NCBI RefSeq assembly: GCF_000685805.1
Contig: NZ_JMKP01000002.1
Span: forward strand, 1 to 64,000
Origin: Psychrobacter phenylpyruvicus DSM 7000 = NBRC 102152
GTDB lineage: Bacteria > Pseudomonadota > Gammaproteobacteria > Pseudomonadales > Moraxellaceae
Length of the DNA stretch: 64,000 nucleotides
Reading direction: 5' to 3'
Shown here: piece after piece, positions 20,474-29,500 of the stretch
How positions within the stretch are numbered: the first letter of the stretch is position 1
Layout: the number at the start of each line of letters is the position of its first letter
Notes under the pieces: model-generated
What the model was told of the DNA's origin: nothing
What the model saw: the letters and a program-made list of their open reading frames with translations, nothing else
The model's database searches: none
Position numbers and translations under genes: made by a program

Positions 20474-20576
20474 TCCTTAGCATTGATTGATGCTTAGTTT
20501 TTAGCAGCTGTTTGTACTAGGTACACTAACTGTTTGTACTGAATGAACTTATTTTAGGACTGGACATTGGTTAGTA

Positions 20577-20609
20577 AAAAGCCATCACTTACTAGTGATG
20601 GCTTTTTTT
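20577..20609 (+). terminator. Intrinsic terminator of ligA
   Basis: GCCATCACT at 20581-20589 pairs with AGTGATGGC at 20594-20602 across a four-base loop, followed by seven T. Confidence 0.85.
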
Positions 20610-20688
20610 ATGATAATCGCTGATATGACTTTTTCTAATTAATATTTTGCAAAACAAAAAACTAAAATTGATTTAAAAACTCAATCAA

Positions 20689-20710
20689 ATTAGTGCCACG
20701 TGGCATTAAT
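20689..20710. promoter_or_regulatory. 22-bp palindromic operator candidate upstream of the DadA-like gene
   Basis: The two 11-base arms are complementary except at one pair (20693/20706). The core is TGCCACGTGGCA, centred between 20699 and 20700. A possible -10 (CATAAT, 20722-20727) follows at a distance that places the -35 inside the palindrome, so a bound dimeric regulator could block or contact RNA polymerase. The regulator is unknown and no regulator gene lies next to it. Confidence 0.55.
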
Positions 20711-20732
20711 AAAAGCGGTATCATAATACAGT

Positions 20733-20772
20733 GCACGACTCATAAATCAATTCTCATGGGGCGTGCTTTTTT
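20733..20772 (+). terminator. Terminator-like hairpin in the leader of the DadA-like gene (possible attenuator)
   Basis: GCACG (20733-20737) pairs with CGTGC (20762-20766) and CTCAT (20739-20743) with ATGGG (20756-20760), including one G-U pair and an internal A-G mismatch, followed by six T. It ends 63 bases before the ATG at 20836 and lies downstream of the likely promoter. ligA already has its own terminator at 20577, so this hairpin probably affects the downstream gene. Confidence 0.5.
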
Positions 20773-20835
20773 ATTGAATAATTTAACTTATTAGTCTCGC
20801 ATTTTGTTTTATGGGTCTAACTTTAAGGAACTTTT

Positions 20836-22101
20836 ATGCAATACGACGTTATTGTGATTGGCTCGGGCATGGTAGGAACCTCAATTGCATGGCACCTACA
20901 AAAGAACAACTCCAAAGTTTTAGTAATTGATAAAAAAGCCCCAGGTGAAGAAACCTCATATGGTAACGCAGGTTTAATTCAAAGAGAGGCGGTCTATCCA
21001 AAAGCTTTCCCACGTGAGATGGGTGAGATTTTTAGAGTGTTGCCTAACACCAGTACTGACATTCGTTATCGTTGGTCTGCTTTGTTTAACTATCAAAGTG
21101 CGCTATATCAATATTGGACCAACTCAGTGCCCAAAAAACTAACCAAAATTGAAGATGAATGGGCCACTTTAATTGAGCATTGCACCAGCGAGCATGACGT
21201 AATGATTCAAGCGTCAGGGGCCGATGACTTAGTACGCAAAGGCGGTTGGTTTGAGATTTACCGTACACAGAAAAAATACGATGAAGCCATTAAATTGGCT
21301 GAACGAGCCGCTACTAAAGGTGTTCAATACAAGCTGCTAACCCCTGAAGAGTTAAAAGAATTTGAGCCAAATGTGAATTTTGACCAATTCATCGGTGGTA
21401 TTCACTGGCAGAACTCTTGGCAGGTAAAAAACCCAAGTCGCTTGGTAAAAACCTATGCCAAAAGCTTCGAAGCTATGCAGGGTGAAATCAAGCAAGCTGC
21501 TGTCAAAAACATTGAGCAAATGGAAGACAAAAGCTGGCAAGTAACCGTTGAAACTAGCGAGGGTGAGTTGGCTACTTATAACAGTACCCATGTGGTGATA
21601 GCCGCTGGTCCTTGGTCAACAGAGCTAACCGCTCCATTAGGCTATAACTTCCCACTATTCCCAATGCGTGGCTACCATCAGCATTTCAAAGTTGGCGAAG
21701 GCAACCGTATCGGCCACAGCTTGTTTGATGCTGAAAAAGGCTATCTGATGGGTCCGATGGAACAAGGCATTCGTATTACCACCGGTGCTGAAATGACCAC
21801 TCTAAAAGCTCCAAAAAACTTCGGTCAGCTTGAAGCGGTATTGAAGATTGCCAAAAACGTGCTGCCATTAGAAGAAGCGGTAGAGTCAGAAGCTTGGTGT
21901 GGCTCTAGACCTTGTATGGCAGATATGAAGCCGGTTATTGGTCCTGCACCAAGACATGAAAAGCTGTGGTTTGCTTTTGGTCATGCGCATCAAGGCTTTA
22001 CCTTAGGCCCAGCCACAGGACGCTTGGTAGAAGAGATGATCAATGATAAGCCGTTATACATTGATGCAACTCCATTTAGCGCTGAGCGTTTTGAGCGTTA
22101 A
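20836..22101 (+). CDS. FAD-dependent oxidoreductase, D-amino-acid dehydrogenase-like (DAO family)
   Basis: The N-terminus has the Rossmann FAD motif VIGSGMVGTSIAWHL followed by VIDKK, and the second conserved stretch ETSYGNAGLI is typical of DadA-type enzymes. The C-terminal SRPCMADMKPVIGPAP and HAHQGFTLGPATG segments close the FAD site. The family oxidatively deaminates D-amino acids, or amines, to imines and oxo-acids with electrons passed to the respiratory chain. It is 421 aa and starts with AAGGAAC upstream. It is followed 79 bases on by a RidA-type imine deaminase, fitting an imine-producing reaction. The exact substrate (D-amino acid or another amine) is not readable from sequence. Confidence 0.87.
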   Translation: MQYDVIVIGSGMVGTSIAWHLQKNNSKVLVIDKKAPGEETSYGNAGLIQREAVYPKAFPREMGEIFRVLPNTSTDIRYRWSALFNYQSALYQYWTNSVPKKLTKIEDEWATLIEHCTSEHDVMIQASGADDLVRKGGWFEIYRTQKKYDEAIKLAERAATKGVQYKLLTPEELKEFEPNVNFDQFIGGIHWQNSWQVKNPSRLVKTYAKSFEAMQGEIKQAAVKNIEQMEDKSWQVTVETSEGELATYNSTHVVIAAGPWSTELTAPLGYNFPLFPMRGYHQHFKVGEGNRIGHSLFDAEKGYLMGPMEQGIRITTGAEMTTLKAPKNFGQLEAVLKIAKNVLPLEEAVESEAWCGSRPCMADMKPVIGPAPRHEKLWFAFGHAHQGFTLGPATGRLVEEMINDKPLYIDATPFSAERFER

Positions 22102-22180
22102 TTACTCGATGACGTTGTACCAAAGCCAGTGGGGTTGATAAACCTCACTGGTCTTAAAATTCATAAAAAAGAGACGGAAT

Positions 22181-22519
22181 ATGCAAAAATTACACAGTGA
22201 CCAGCGTATGAGTCAAATTGTCATCCACAATGAGACCATCTACCTAAGTGGTCAAGTGGGAAATGCTGATGAGGATATTTCGGCACAAACCTTAACCACT
22301 CTAGAAAAAATTAAAGCTTTACTAGAGGAGGTAGGTAGTGACAAATCAAAAATATTATCCGCCACAGTTTGGCTAAAAGATATGTCTGACTTTGCCGCTA
22401 TGAATGCGGTATGGGATGAGTGGTTTAGCGACGTTGCTCCACCAGCTCGTGCTTGTGGTGAATCTGCCTTGGCCAGCCCTGATTTACTGGTTGAAATAAC
22501 AGTTATTGCAGCGGCTTAA
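22181..22519 (+). CDS. RidA/YjgF/YER057c family protein
   Basis: A 112-aa protein of the RidA superfamily, whose members hydrolyse reactive imines and enamines. Visible are IYLSGQVG near residue 25, the central KILSATVWLKDMSDFAAMNAVWDEWF, and the C-terminal PPARACGESALASPDLLVEI carrying the conserved Arg (about residue 93) that binds the carboxylate. It lies directly downstream of the DadA-like oxidase, suggesting it clears that enzyme's imine product. GAGACGGA upstream supports the start. A terminator follows. Confidence 0.9.
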   Translation: MQKLHSDQRMSQIVIHNETIYLSGQVGNADEDISAQTLTTLEKIKALLEEVGSDKSKILSATVWLKDMSDFAAMNAVWDEWFSDVAPPARACGESALASPDLLVEITVIAAA

Positions 22520-22566
22520 TACTGAGTCTCGACTTTTATTTGAAGTGTAGTTTAAGCAAGAAAATA

Positions 22567-22609
22567 ACCAAAAAAGACAGCCTATTATTAGCGCTGTCTT
22601 TTTTTGGTT
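22567..22609. terminator. Intrinsic terminator after ridA-like gene
   Basis: AACCAAAAAAGACAGC pairs with GCTGTCTTTTTTTGGTT across an AT-rich loop. It lies between the convergent RidA-like gene and the minus-strand lipoprotein gene and can serve both. Confidence 0.85.
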
Positions 22610-22676
22610 CAATATTGTAGAGAGTGGGTAAGAGCTGTATGGGTTAATTAGTTAAGACAAACCCATTAGACCGCGC

Positions 22677-23342
22677 TTATTTAGTAGCGGGCTGAGTTGA
22701 TTTTACCTCTTCAGCTTTAGGCTGTGGAATAATCTCGATAGGTAAGGTCAAGCCACGCGCAAACTCATGGGCAATGACATAGTCATGTTGGCTAGGTTTG
22801 ACATTTGGGGTGGTATAAATGATTAACTTCGCCTCACTTTCAGAGAATTTATGGGACAAATAACTGTCACCCAATTGATCCAGTATTTTCTCCAGAGGCT
22901 CATTACTGGCCATGCCCACTGTCAAAGTGTGCTGCGCTTGCTCTGGGGTAATGGCTGAGAATTTGGCTTGTGACTTTACCGACTCACCCTCTAACTCAAA
23001 GGGATAGTTGAAGTCTTCGGGAGCAATTGGTTTTTGACCTGAATCGATACGGCTCCAATCAATAGATAAGGGCTGGTTGCGAGTAGAGACTTGCCCACTA
23101 GCTTCTGCTGCTTCAGTAGCATCAGTCAAATCAGTCAAATCAGTCTCAGCTTCAGATAGGGCTACTGACTCTGTGGATTGTATGGCTTCAGGCTCAGAAT
23201 TAGAGTTACTACTCGTCTGCTCATTACAGCCAGAAAGCAATACTGTAGAAGCGATTGCCAGAGGTAATGCTAGGGTAGGTAATGGCTTTTTTAGCAGCTG
23301 CAGAGGGGACATTGTTTGGGTTTGCCTTTTTTGGATTTGCAT
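22677..23342 (-). CDS. Putative lipoprotein of unknown function, paired with VWA lipoprotein
   Basis: A 221-aa protein with a basic N-terminus, hydrophobic core and lipobox LLSGC (Cys about residue 39). The next 60 residues are Ser/Glu/Thr-rich and low in complexity. The C-terminal 130 residues (from about SRIDSGQKPIAP to IEIIPQPK) look folded and include FNYPFELEGESV and HEFARGLTLPIEI. I do not recognise a known family. It starts 15 bases after the stop of the VWA-domain gene on the same strand, so the two are almost certainly cotranscribed and may act together at the envelope. A later start at residue 11 is possible. Confidence 0.72.
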   Translation of the reverse strand: MQIQKRQTQTMSPLQLLKKPLPTLALPLAIASTVLLSGCNEQTSSNSNSEPEAIQSTESVALSEAETDLTDLTDATEAAEASGQVSTRNQPLSIDWSRIDSGQKPIAPEDFNYPFELEGESVKSQAKFSAITPEQAQHTLTVGMASNEPLEKILDQLGDSYLSHKFSESEAKLIIYTTPNVKPSQHDYVIAHEFARGLTLPIEIIPQPKAEEVKSTQPATK

Positions 23343-23357
23343 AGGAGTCTCAATTAT

Positions 23358-25019
23358 CTATTGTAAATCATTGGCCAATTCGACTAGCTTGATAAATTCA
23401 GCTCGGCTATTGGTTTTATCTAACGGGCTATTTAGCCCAGGTTTGGCCAATTGTGCCACTTGTTCATAGGTTAAGTCATTGACGTACTTACTGCCAGTTA
23501 GCAGTTGTCCATAGCCTGCGACAGCCATGGCAAATTTAGTCTCTACTGAGGCAGTAGTAACTTTGTTGTCAATAGGAAAGGTTAGTAGCTTTGAAGTCTC
23601 TGACTTAGGTGCTTTGTAGCGAATCTTTAAATAGCCAAGTTCGCTGTTATTTTTATTGGTCAATGCTGTCTTTTGATAGCGGCTGGCATCGAGTAGTCCT
23701 TTTTGACCTACTGGGGTCACTTCAAATAGAGCCACCACAGATTTACCAGCTCCCAATTCTCCAGCATCAACCTTATCGTTATTAAAGTCCTCTTTGGCCA
23801 GTAGTCTATTTTCATAGCCAATCAAGCGCCATTCAGAGACAGCGGCTGGATTAAATTCAAGTTGAATTTTAACGTCTTTTGCCACAGTATTAAAGGTAGA
23901 AGACATCTCATCAATCAATACTTTTTTTGCCTCTGATAGTGAGTCGATATAACTGTAGTTTCCATTGCCGTTATCTGCGACTTGCTCCATCATATGGTCG
24001 TTGTAATTACCTTGACCAAAACCTAAAGTGGATAAAGAAATACCTTTATCACGATTGCTACGGATAATCTGTAACATATCTTTGACGTTAGAGACCCCAA
24101 CATTAAAGTCGCCATCGGTGAGCATTAAGATGCGGTTAATGCCGTTTTTCTTGAAGTTTGCTTCGGCTTGTTGATAAGCCAGCTTAATCGCCGCTTCACC
24201 ATTGGTTGAGCCATGGGCACTTAAGTTATCTATGGCGTTGAGAATTTTTTGAGTTTGATTGCCGGGGGTTGCGGGTAATACCACTTCAGTATTCCCAGCG
24301 TAGGTAATCAGTGTGATGGTATCTTGCGCTCGCAGCTGTTTAGTCAGTATTTTAAGGCTAGATTTTGCTAGTGGCAGTTTATCACTGCTATTCATTGAAC
24401 CAGATACATCCACCAAAAATACTAAATTGGCTGCTGGTTGATTTTGTTTGGCAGTGAGTACGTCTTCTGCCTTGATGCCTACTTTTACAATCCGATTGGT
24501 GGCATGCCAAGGTGATTTGACCACCTCTGTGCTGACTAAGAAGGGGGCATTACCCTGCTTTTTTGCATTTTTAAAATCATAATTGAAGTAGTTAATCAGC
24601 TCTTCGACTCTAACAGCATCAGTAGGAGGCAGGCGTCCATTATTTAAAAAACGGCGTACGTTGGCGTAGCTGCCAGTATCGGTATCAATGCTCAAAGTAG
24701 CAAAAGCTTGTTCGTGAGTGGCATTCACCGCATTGTGTTTAATTTCTGCATATTTCTCAGAGTTCTGCGTAGAAGATATGGTATAAGCAGAGCGAATATG
24801 AGTCGGCGCTGCCATTCGCTCATACGTTGCATCAGAGGCAACAACTACAATTGGTGCCGCTTCTACAACTTCTACAACTGGAGAATGAACCGTTGTCTTG
24901 CTAGGCTCATCGCTGTTGGTAATATCTTGCTGTGCGCTACATCCACCGAGTACAGATAAAGTTATGGCGGTCAACGAGGTTAGCAATAAAGGTCGCTTAC
25001 ATAATGATAATGATGTCAT
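23358..25019 (-). CDS. VWA-domain lipoprotein (YfbK-like)
   Basis: The N-terminus has a signal peptide with lipobox VLGGC (Cys about residue 27). A YfbK N-terminal domain follows (FATLSIDTDTGSYANVRRFL, VEELINYFNYDF), then a von Willebrand factor A domain with the MIDAS motif DVSGSMNSS near residue 205 and later TDGDFNVG. The C-terminal 170 residues resemble the YfbK C-terminal domain of unknown function (LGYLKIRYK). The ATG at 25019 is chosen since AAGGA lies six bases upstream; the frame opens further up at a TTG. Proteins of this group are periplasmic, bind metal-dependent partners and have no settled role. The following gene encodes a second lipoprotein. Confidence 0.9.
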   Translation of the reverse strand: MTSLSLCKRPLLLTSLTAITLSVLGGCSAQQDITNSDEPSKTTVHSPVVEVVEAAPIVVVASDATYERMAAPTHIRSAYTISSTQNSEKYAEIKHNAVNATHEQAFATLSIDTDTGSYANVRRFLNNGRLPPTDAVRVEELINYFNYDFKNAKKQGNAPFLVSTEVVKSPWHATNRIVKVGIKAEDVLTAKQNQPAANLVFLVDVSGSMNSSDKLPLAKSSLKILTKQLRAQDTITLITYAGNTEVVLPATPGNQTQKILNAIDNLSAHGSTNGEAAIKLAYQQAEANFKKNGINRILMLTDGDFNVGVSNVKDMLQIIRSNRDKGISLSTLGFGQGNYNDHMMEQVADNGNGNYSYIDSLSEAKKVLIDEMSSTFNTVAKDVKIQLEFNPAAVSEWRLIGYENRLLAKEDFNNDKVDAGELGAGKSVVALFEVTPVGQKGLLDASRYQKTALTNKNNSELGYLKIRYKAPKSETSKLLTFPIDNKVTTASVETKFAMAVAGYGQLLTGSKYVNDLTYEQVAQLAKPGLNSPLDKTNSRAEFIKLVELANDLQ

Positions 25020-25381
25020 AGTCAATCCTTGTCTATTTTAATGCAATAGGTTTTGTTGTTATTAATCTAGAGATTATATAAAGCTTAAGATGAACTTCTA
25101 TAACGCTTAAAGCCAACAGTCATATACTCTCATCATCTTTAGGTAAGGTAGAGGCAATTGCAATAAACTCATAAAAAACTTGTTCTGCTTACAATCGTAA
25201 TATGATTTTAGTTAAATTACGAGATAAACTAATGGCATTGATTAAATAAATACTAAATTTTATATCATAGTTGGTTTACTGTGACTGTTTTTAGCTGTAG
25301 TTTTAACTATTGTTTTATTAGCGACTATTATTCACATTTTGTGAGACAGTAATCTAAGTTACGAATAACTAAGGAGATTTT
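25020..25381. other. Divergent intergenic region between VWA gene and DUF808 gene
   Basis: About 360 AT-rich bases that must contain both promoters. I see no gene, RNA or clear repeat. AAGGAG at 25370-25375 is the ribosome binding site of the DUF808 gene. Confidence 0.6.
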
Positions 25382-26299
25382 ATGGCAGGTGGTAGTCTAT
25401 TAATGTTACTCGATGATATTAGTTTGATTATGGACGATGTAGCAACTATGACCAAAGTCGCCGCCAAAAAAACGGTTGGGGTATTGGGTGATGATCTAGC
25501 GCTAAATGCTGAACAGGTAAGTGGGGTTAAGCCCAGTCGTGAGCTGCCTGTGGTTTGGGCAGTGGCTAAAGGCTCTTTTGTAAATAAATTAATCCTCGTA
25601 CCTGCCGCACTTGTAATTAGTTTTTTCGTGCCCTGGCTTATTACGCCATTACTTATGGTCGGAGGCTTATTTTTATCTTTTGAAGGGGCTGAAAAAGTGG
25701 TTCATAAGTTTTGGCCAAGACTTTTGCCCGATGATGAAGAGCAGCAAGCACGGGTAGCGGCAAATGCTGATGAAAGCGTTGACCTAGTTGCAATGGAAAA
25801 AGAAAAGGTAAAAGGAGCGATCCGTACCGATTTTATCTTATCTGCTGAAATTGTGGTTATTAGTTTAGGTACCATGACTGCCGCAAGTTTGGTAGATAAA
25901 AGTTTAGCACTTTCAGTTATTGCAATTGCAGTTACTATTGGTATTTATGGCCTAGTTGGTTTTATTGTTAAAATTGATGACATAGGCCTGCATATGATGC
26001 GCAAGCCAGGAGCCAGTAATACTACTCAAAAAATAGGCCAGTTTTTGCTATCTGCCGCGCCTAAGTTAATGAAAGTATTAACTATCGTAGGTACGCTAGC
26101 GATGTTCTTAGTAGGCGGTGGTATTATTGTTCATGGTGTGAATAGCTTAGAACATGCAGTAGAAGACCTTGCTGACTTAACTGGAGTATTTGAAGGCTTG
26201 TCTGCGAACCTATTAAATGGGGTTATCGGTTTTGCTATTGGTTTGGTTGTTTTATTTATTGTCACGATGATCAAAAAGATGCGTTCAAACGCTCATTAA
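25382..26299 (+). CDS. DUF808 (YedI-like) inner-membrane protein
   Basis: The sequence begins with the family signature AGGSLLMLLDDISLIMDDVA and continues with KVAAKKTVGVLGDDLALNAEQV and the VWAVAKGS segment. Five to six hydrophobic segments are visible (for example LVPAALVISFFVPWLITPLL, LALSVIAIAVTIGIYGLVGF, LLNGVIGFAIGLVVLFIVTM). The length of 305 aa matches YedI of E. coli. The function of the family is not established. AAGGAG in good position supports the start. The gene appears monocistronic and is convergent with rne, with a terminator between them. Confidence 0.9.
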   Translation: MAGGSLLMLLDDISLIMDDVATMTKVAAKKTVGVLGDDLALNAEQVSGVKPSRELPVVWAVAKGSFVNKLILVPAALVISFFVPWLITPLLMVGGLFLSFEGAEKVVHKFWPRLLPDDEEQQARVAANADESVDLVAMEKEKVKGAIRTDFILSAEIVVISLGTMTAASLVDKSLALSVIAIAVTIGIYGLVGFIVKIDDIGLHMMRKPGASNTTQKIGQFLLSAAPKLMKVLTIVGTLAMFLVGGGIIVHGVNSLEHAVEDLADLTGVFEGLSANLLNGVIGFAIGLVVLFIVTMIKKMRSNAH

Positions 26300-26433
26300 C
26301 ACAGAAGGGTTCAGTCAGACTAGTTAAGACTGAGCCTAATATTTAGCACTATGTAATCAGAATGCTTATTAAATGTCATGAGCTCAACCTAACCAACATA
26401 ACTGAGCAATAGCACTTCAATAAAAGACAATAT

Positions 26434-26467
26434 AAAAAAAGGCCACTTATATATAAGTGGCCTTTTT
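26434..26467. terminator. Bidirectional terminator between DUF808 gene and rne
   Basis: GGCCACTTA pairs perfectly with TAAGTGGCC around a TATA loop, with seven A before and five T after. It sits between convergent genes. Confidence 0.88.
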
Positions 26468-26545
26468 ATTGTTATTAACATTTACTATTTGCCATAGAAA
26501 AATCATTTATAGCAAATAGTACTTTAAGCAACGGTTCTAAAACAA

Positions 26546-29500
26546 TTAACTCTCATTATTACTATCAGAGGTATTATCTGCCTGAACCTGCTTCTTTTGC
26601 TCTTCTTTAGTCTTACGACTACGTGCTTTTGGCACTTTAGGTGAAGTCAGGTTTAGTAGACCAGTTTGGGGTAGAAGCTGCTCAGAGATGTTTTCAATCA
26701 TGCTCTTATAAGTCTCAATGCTGGTCTTATTTGAAGCAGTAGCTGAACTATCTTGAGCTTCAGACTTTGCATCTTGCAATACCTCAGAGCTCTCGTCACC
26801 AACTTCATCTGCCTGTGGTTCATCGACTAGAGCTGTGGCAGGCTGCTCTAAGCCTTGAGCGACTTGCTGCTTAGGAGTGCCAGAAGTCAGTCTTTGAGCT
26901 GCAGAGATTAGCAGATCTGAAGGCTGACTCATGGCTTTTAAGAAAGCGGCCTCTGTCTGACCAGACTGAATAATATCTAGACCCTCTTGTCCTAGCACTT
27001 GGTTAACAAAACCACCAACATTTAACGTCAGTAGGCTTGCCATTGATGCCTTAGAGGTTGAGCTGTCAGTCTTCTGTACTGCTTCTACTGCAGTTTTAGC
27101 TTCTGGAGCGGGCTCCTGATCTGCTTTTGTAGTAGCAGCCTTAGCCTCAGCTATGACGGCAGACTCTACTTCTACTTCAGTAGTGCTATCGGCTGCTGGT
27201 GCAGTATAGTCCGGGTGTTGACCACGAGGGTCATTCGACGCACGGGCACCAATAGGAGTTGGCTCTACTTCTGTCTTGCCTTGCTCGACATTATGAGCAG
27301 CTACAGCAGAGGTCATCTGGGCGAAGCGCTCTAAATAGCTAGGAGACAATGACTGATAGCCATAGTTTACAAAGCTAAAGGCTTGAGCCACATTAGCGCT
27401 ATTTTTCTTAGCCGTCTTACGTTTAGCAGCAGGCTTAGAGTGACCTCCTGAGGTTTCTTTGTGCGCATTTAGGGCAGCTAAGAAACAGGTGATAACCCCG
27501 TCTTTGGCCAAACGCATACTGGGCTGTGCCAGATGAGTATGAATAAACTGACCAACGGTACCAGTAATAGCAGCTGCTGGTGTCGCTTGAGCTTGCTCAG
27601 TGTCAGCTACTTCTTCGCTCTGCTTCATTAAAGAGGCTTTGATTAAGCGAGGATCATTGCTGGCTTGACCAAACTTCTGTGCTGCCACATAACGATCCGC
27701 AAACAATTCACTTGTGTCGAAGCTTAAGCTACTGTTATCGCTTTCAGTCTCATTTTCTTGAGCGGGTTTCGTTGCGACTGGTTTGGTTTTTTGCTTAGCC
27801 GTTTCGACTTTCTCTTTTGCCGGTTCTTCAGCCACTTTTTCAGCTTTAGCAGCCGCGGTATCATCGGCCTGTTTCGTTTCAGTTTTAGCTGCTTTTTCAG
27901 TGACTTCTGACTTAGCCGGCTTTTGCTCTTCAGCTTTAGTTTGCTGTGCTTCAGCTTTGCTTTGCTGCATTTCAGCTTGATCAGCTTTTCCAGGATCTGA
28001 TTCAGCTTTGGCTGCTACTTCTACATTTTTCTCTGCAGCAGTTTTTGGCTGTGCTTTGGCGGCAGCTTTCTCATCTGACTTAGCAGAAGCTGTAGCATCA
28101 GTTTTATCTGATTTGTCAGATTTAGCCTCACTAGCTTGGTCGGCTTTTGTATCGTCCAATGAGATGTGAACCACTTCTGGTTTCTTCAGCGTTATTTCAG
28201 CTTCGGTTACTCTTAAGTTCACTTCATTAGGATCTACCTGACGCTCATTTTGTGAACGGGCGCCGTTTTTATCAGAGCCTTTGTTTTTGTCCTCTTGCTT
28301 TGCGCGCTGGTCTTGATTGCTGCTAGAAGACTTGCTGTGTGGTTGCTTGGTCTCACCACGCTCAATTGGACCACGTGATTCACGTTTGCTGTTAGGCTCA
28401 CGTTTTGGCAGTTCTTTAGCGCTAGTATCACTCTGTTGACTCGGGACAGAAGGTTGAGCATCAGATTTGTCTGTCTGCTGAGTCGACTTTTTGTCGTCTT
28501 TTTCAGGTTGGCGACGACGGCTTTCTGACTTAGCTCGTTTGTCGTATTTGTTACGACTTCTACTACTGCGTGAGCGACGACGATCTTTGTCATTATCACT
28601 TTCTGTACTGCTATCATCTTTACTTTCGGTCTCAGTCTGTGTAGCCGGCTCAGTTGCCACAGTAGCAGACTCAGGAGTAGGAGCAACAGGAGTTGTACTT
28701 ACTTGACCAAAAGCACCGCGGCTTTGAGCGCCGGTATTGACGATGGCTTCAATGGCTTGAGCCGCATCGGCACTGCTGACAGTGGCTGACATTTGCGCTT
28801 GTGGGGTTGGCGCAAATAGGTTGGATAACCAAGCCACAGCGGCAGGTTTGGCCTGTTCTACTTGGGCTTGTTTTTGAGTTGCTGGCGCTTGTGCAGGGGT
28901 GGCTACTGGCTCAGTTGCAGCAGGCTTGCTAGCTGCTCTTTTGGTTTGATCCGAGCTGGGCTGGCGTGGCTGACGAGTAGGCTGCTGCTCAGGACGTTCT
29001 GCTTCAGCAGTTTGCCAGTCTACTTCATAGCCTAGGTTACTAGACTCTTGTTGCTGAGTATCGGTCACACGCTCGTAGCTTGCTGGAGCAAAGCCATGAT
29101 GGTTAAAGTGTAGATTGAAGTTAGGCGACTCTAGATGCGCGTGCGGCAAAATAGTGATGCGGGTACCACTGTCTTGCTCTAGGTACACTAAGCTTTCGCG
29201 CTTTTCGTTCAACAAGAATGCAGCGATATCGGTTGGTACTTCAGCTTGTACTTCACCATGACGTTCTTTTAGCGCCGTTTGCTCAATTTGACGCATAATT
29301 GACAGAGACAGTGAGCGTAGGTCACGAATCATGCCATTACCATGACAGCGAGGGCAGATGTAACCCGTTGACTCTTCTAGTGAAGGACGCAGACGTTGAC
29401 GGCTCATTTCCATCAAGCCAAAGCGCGAAATCTCACCAAATTGAACACGCGCACGGTCGTATTTGGTGGCTTCAACCAAGCGTTTTTCTACGTCCTTTTG

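Larger units (their letters stand above)
20474..20835. other. Intergenic region between ligA and DadA-like gene
   Basis: About 360 bases with no gene. It holds the ligA terminator, the 22-bp palindrome, a likely -10 and the leader hairpin, each listed separately. The first 80 bases contain short repeats (ATGCTTAG, TGTTTGTACT twice). Confidence 0.7.

Noticed and set aside
28234..28686. 150-aa open frame on the minus strand inside rne
   Set aside because: It is an alternative frame of the low-complexity rne tail; such repetitive coding DNA yields long shadow frames.
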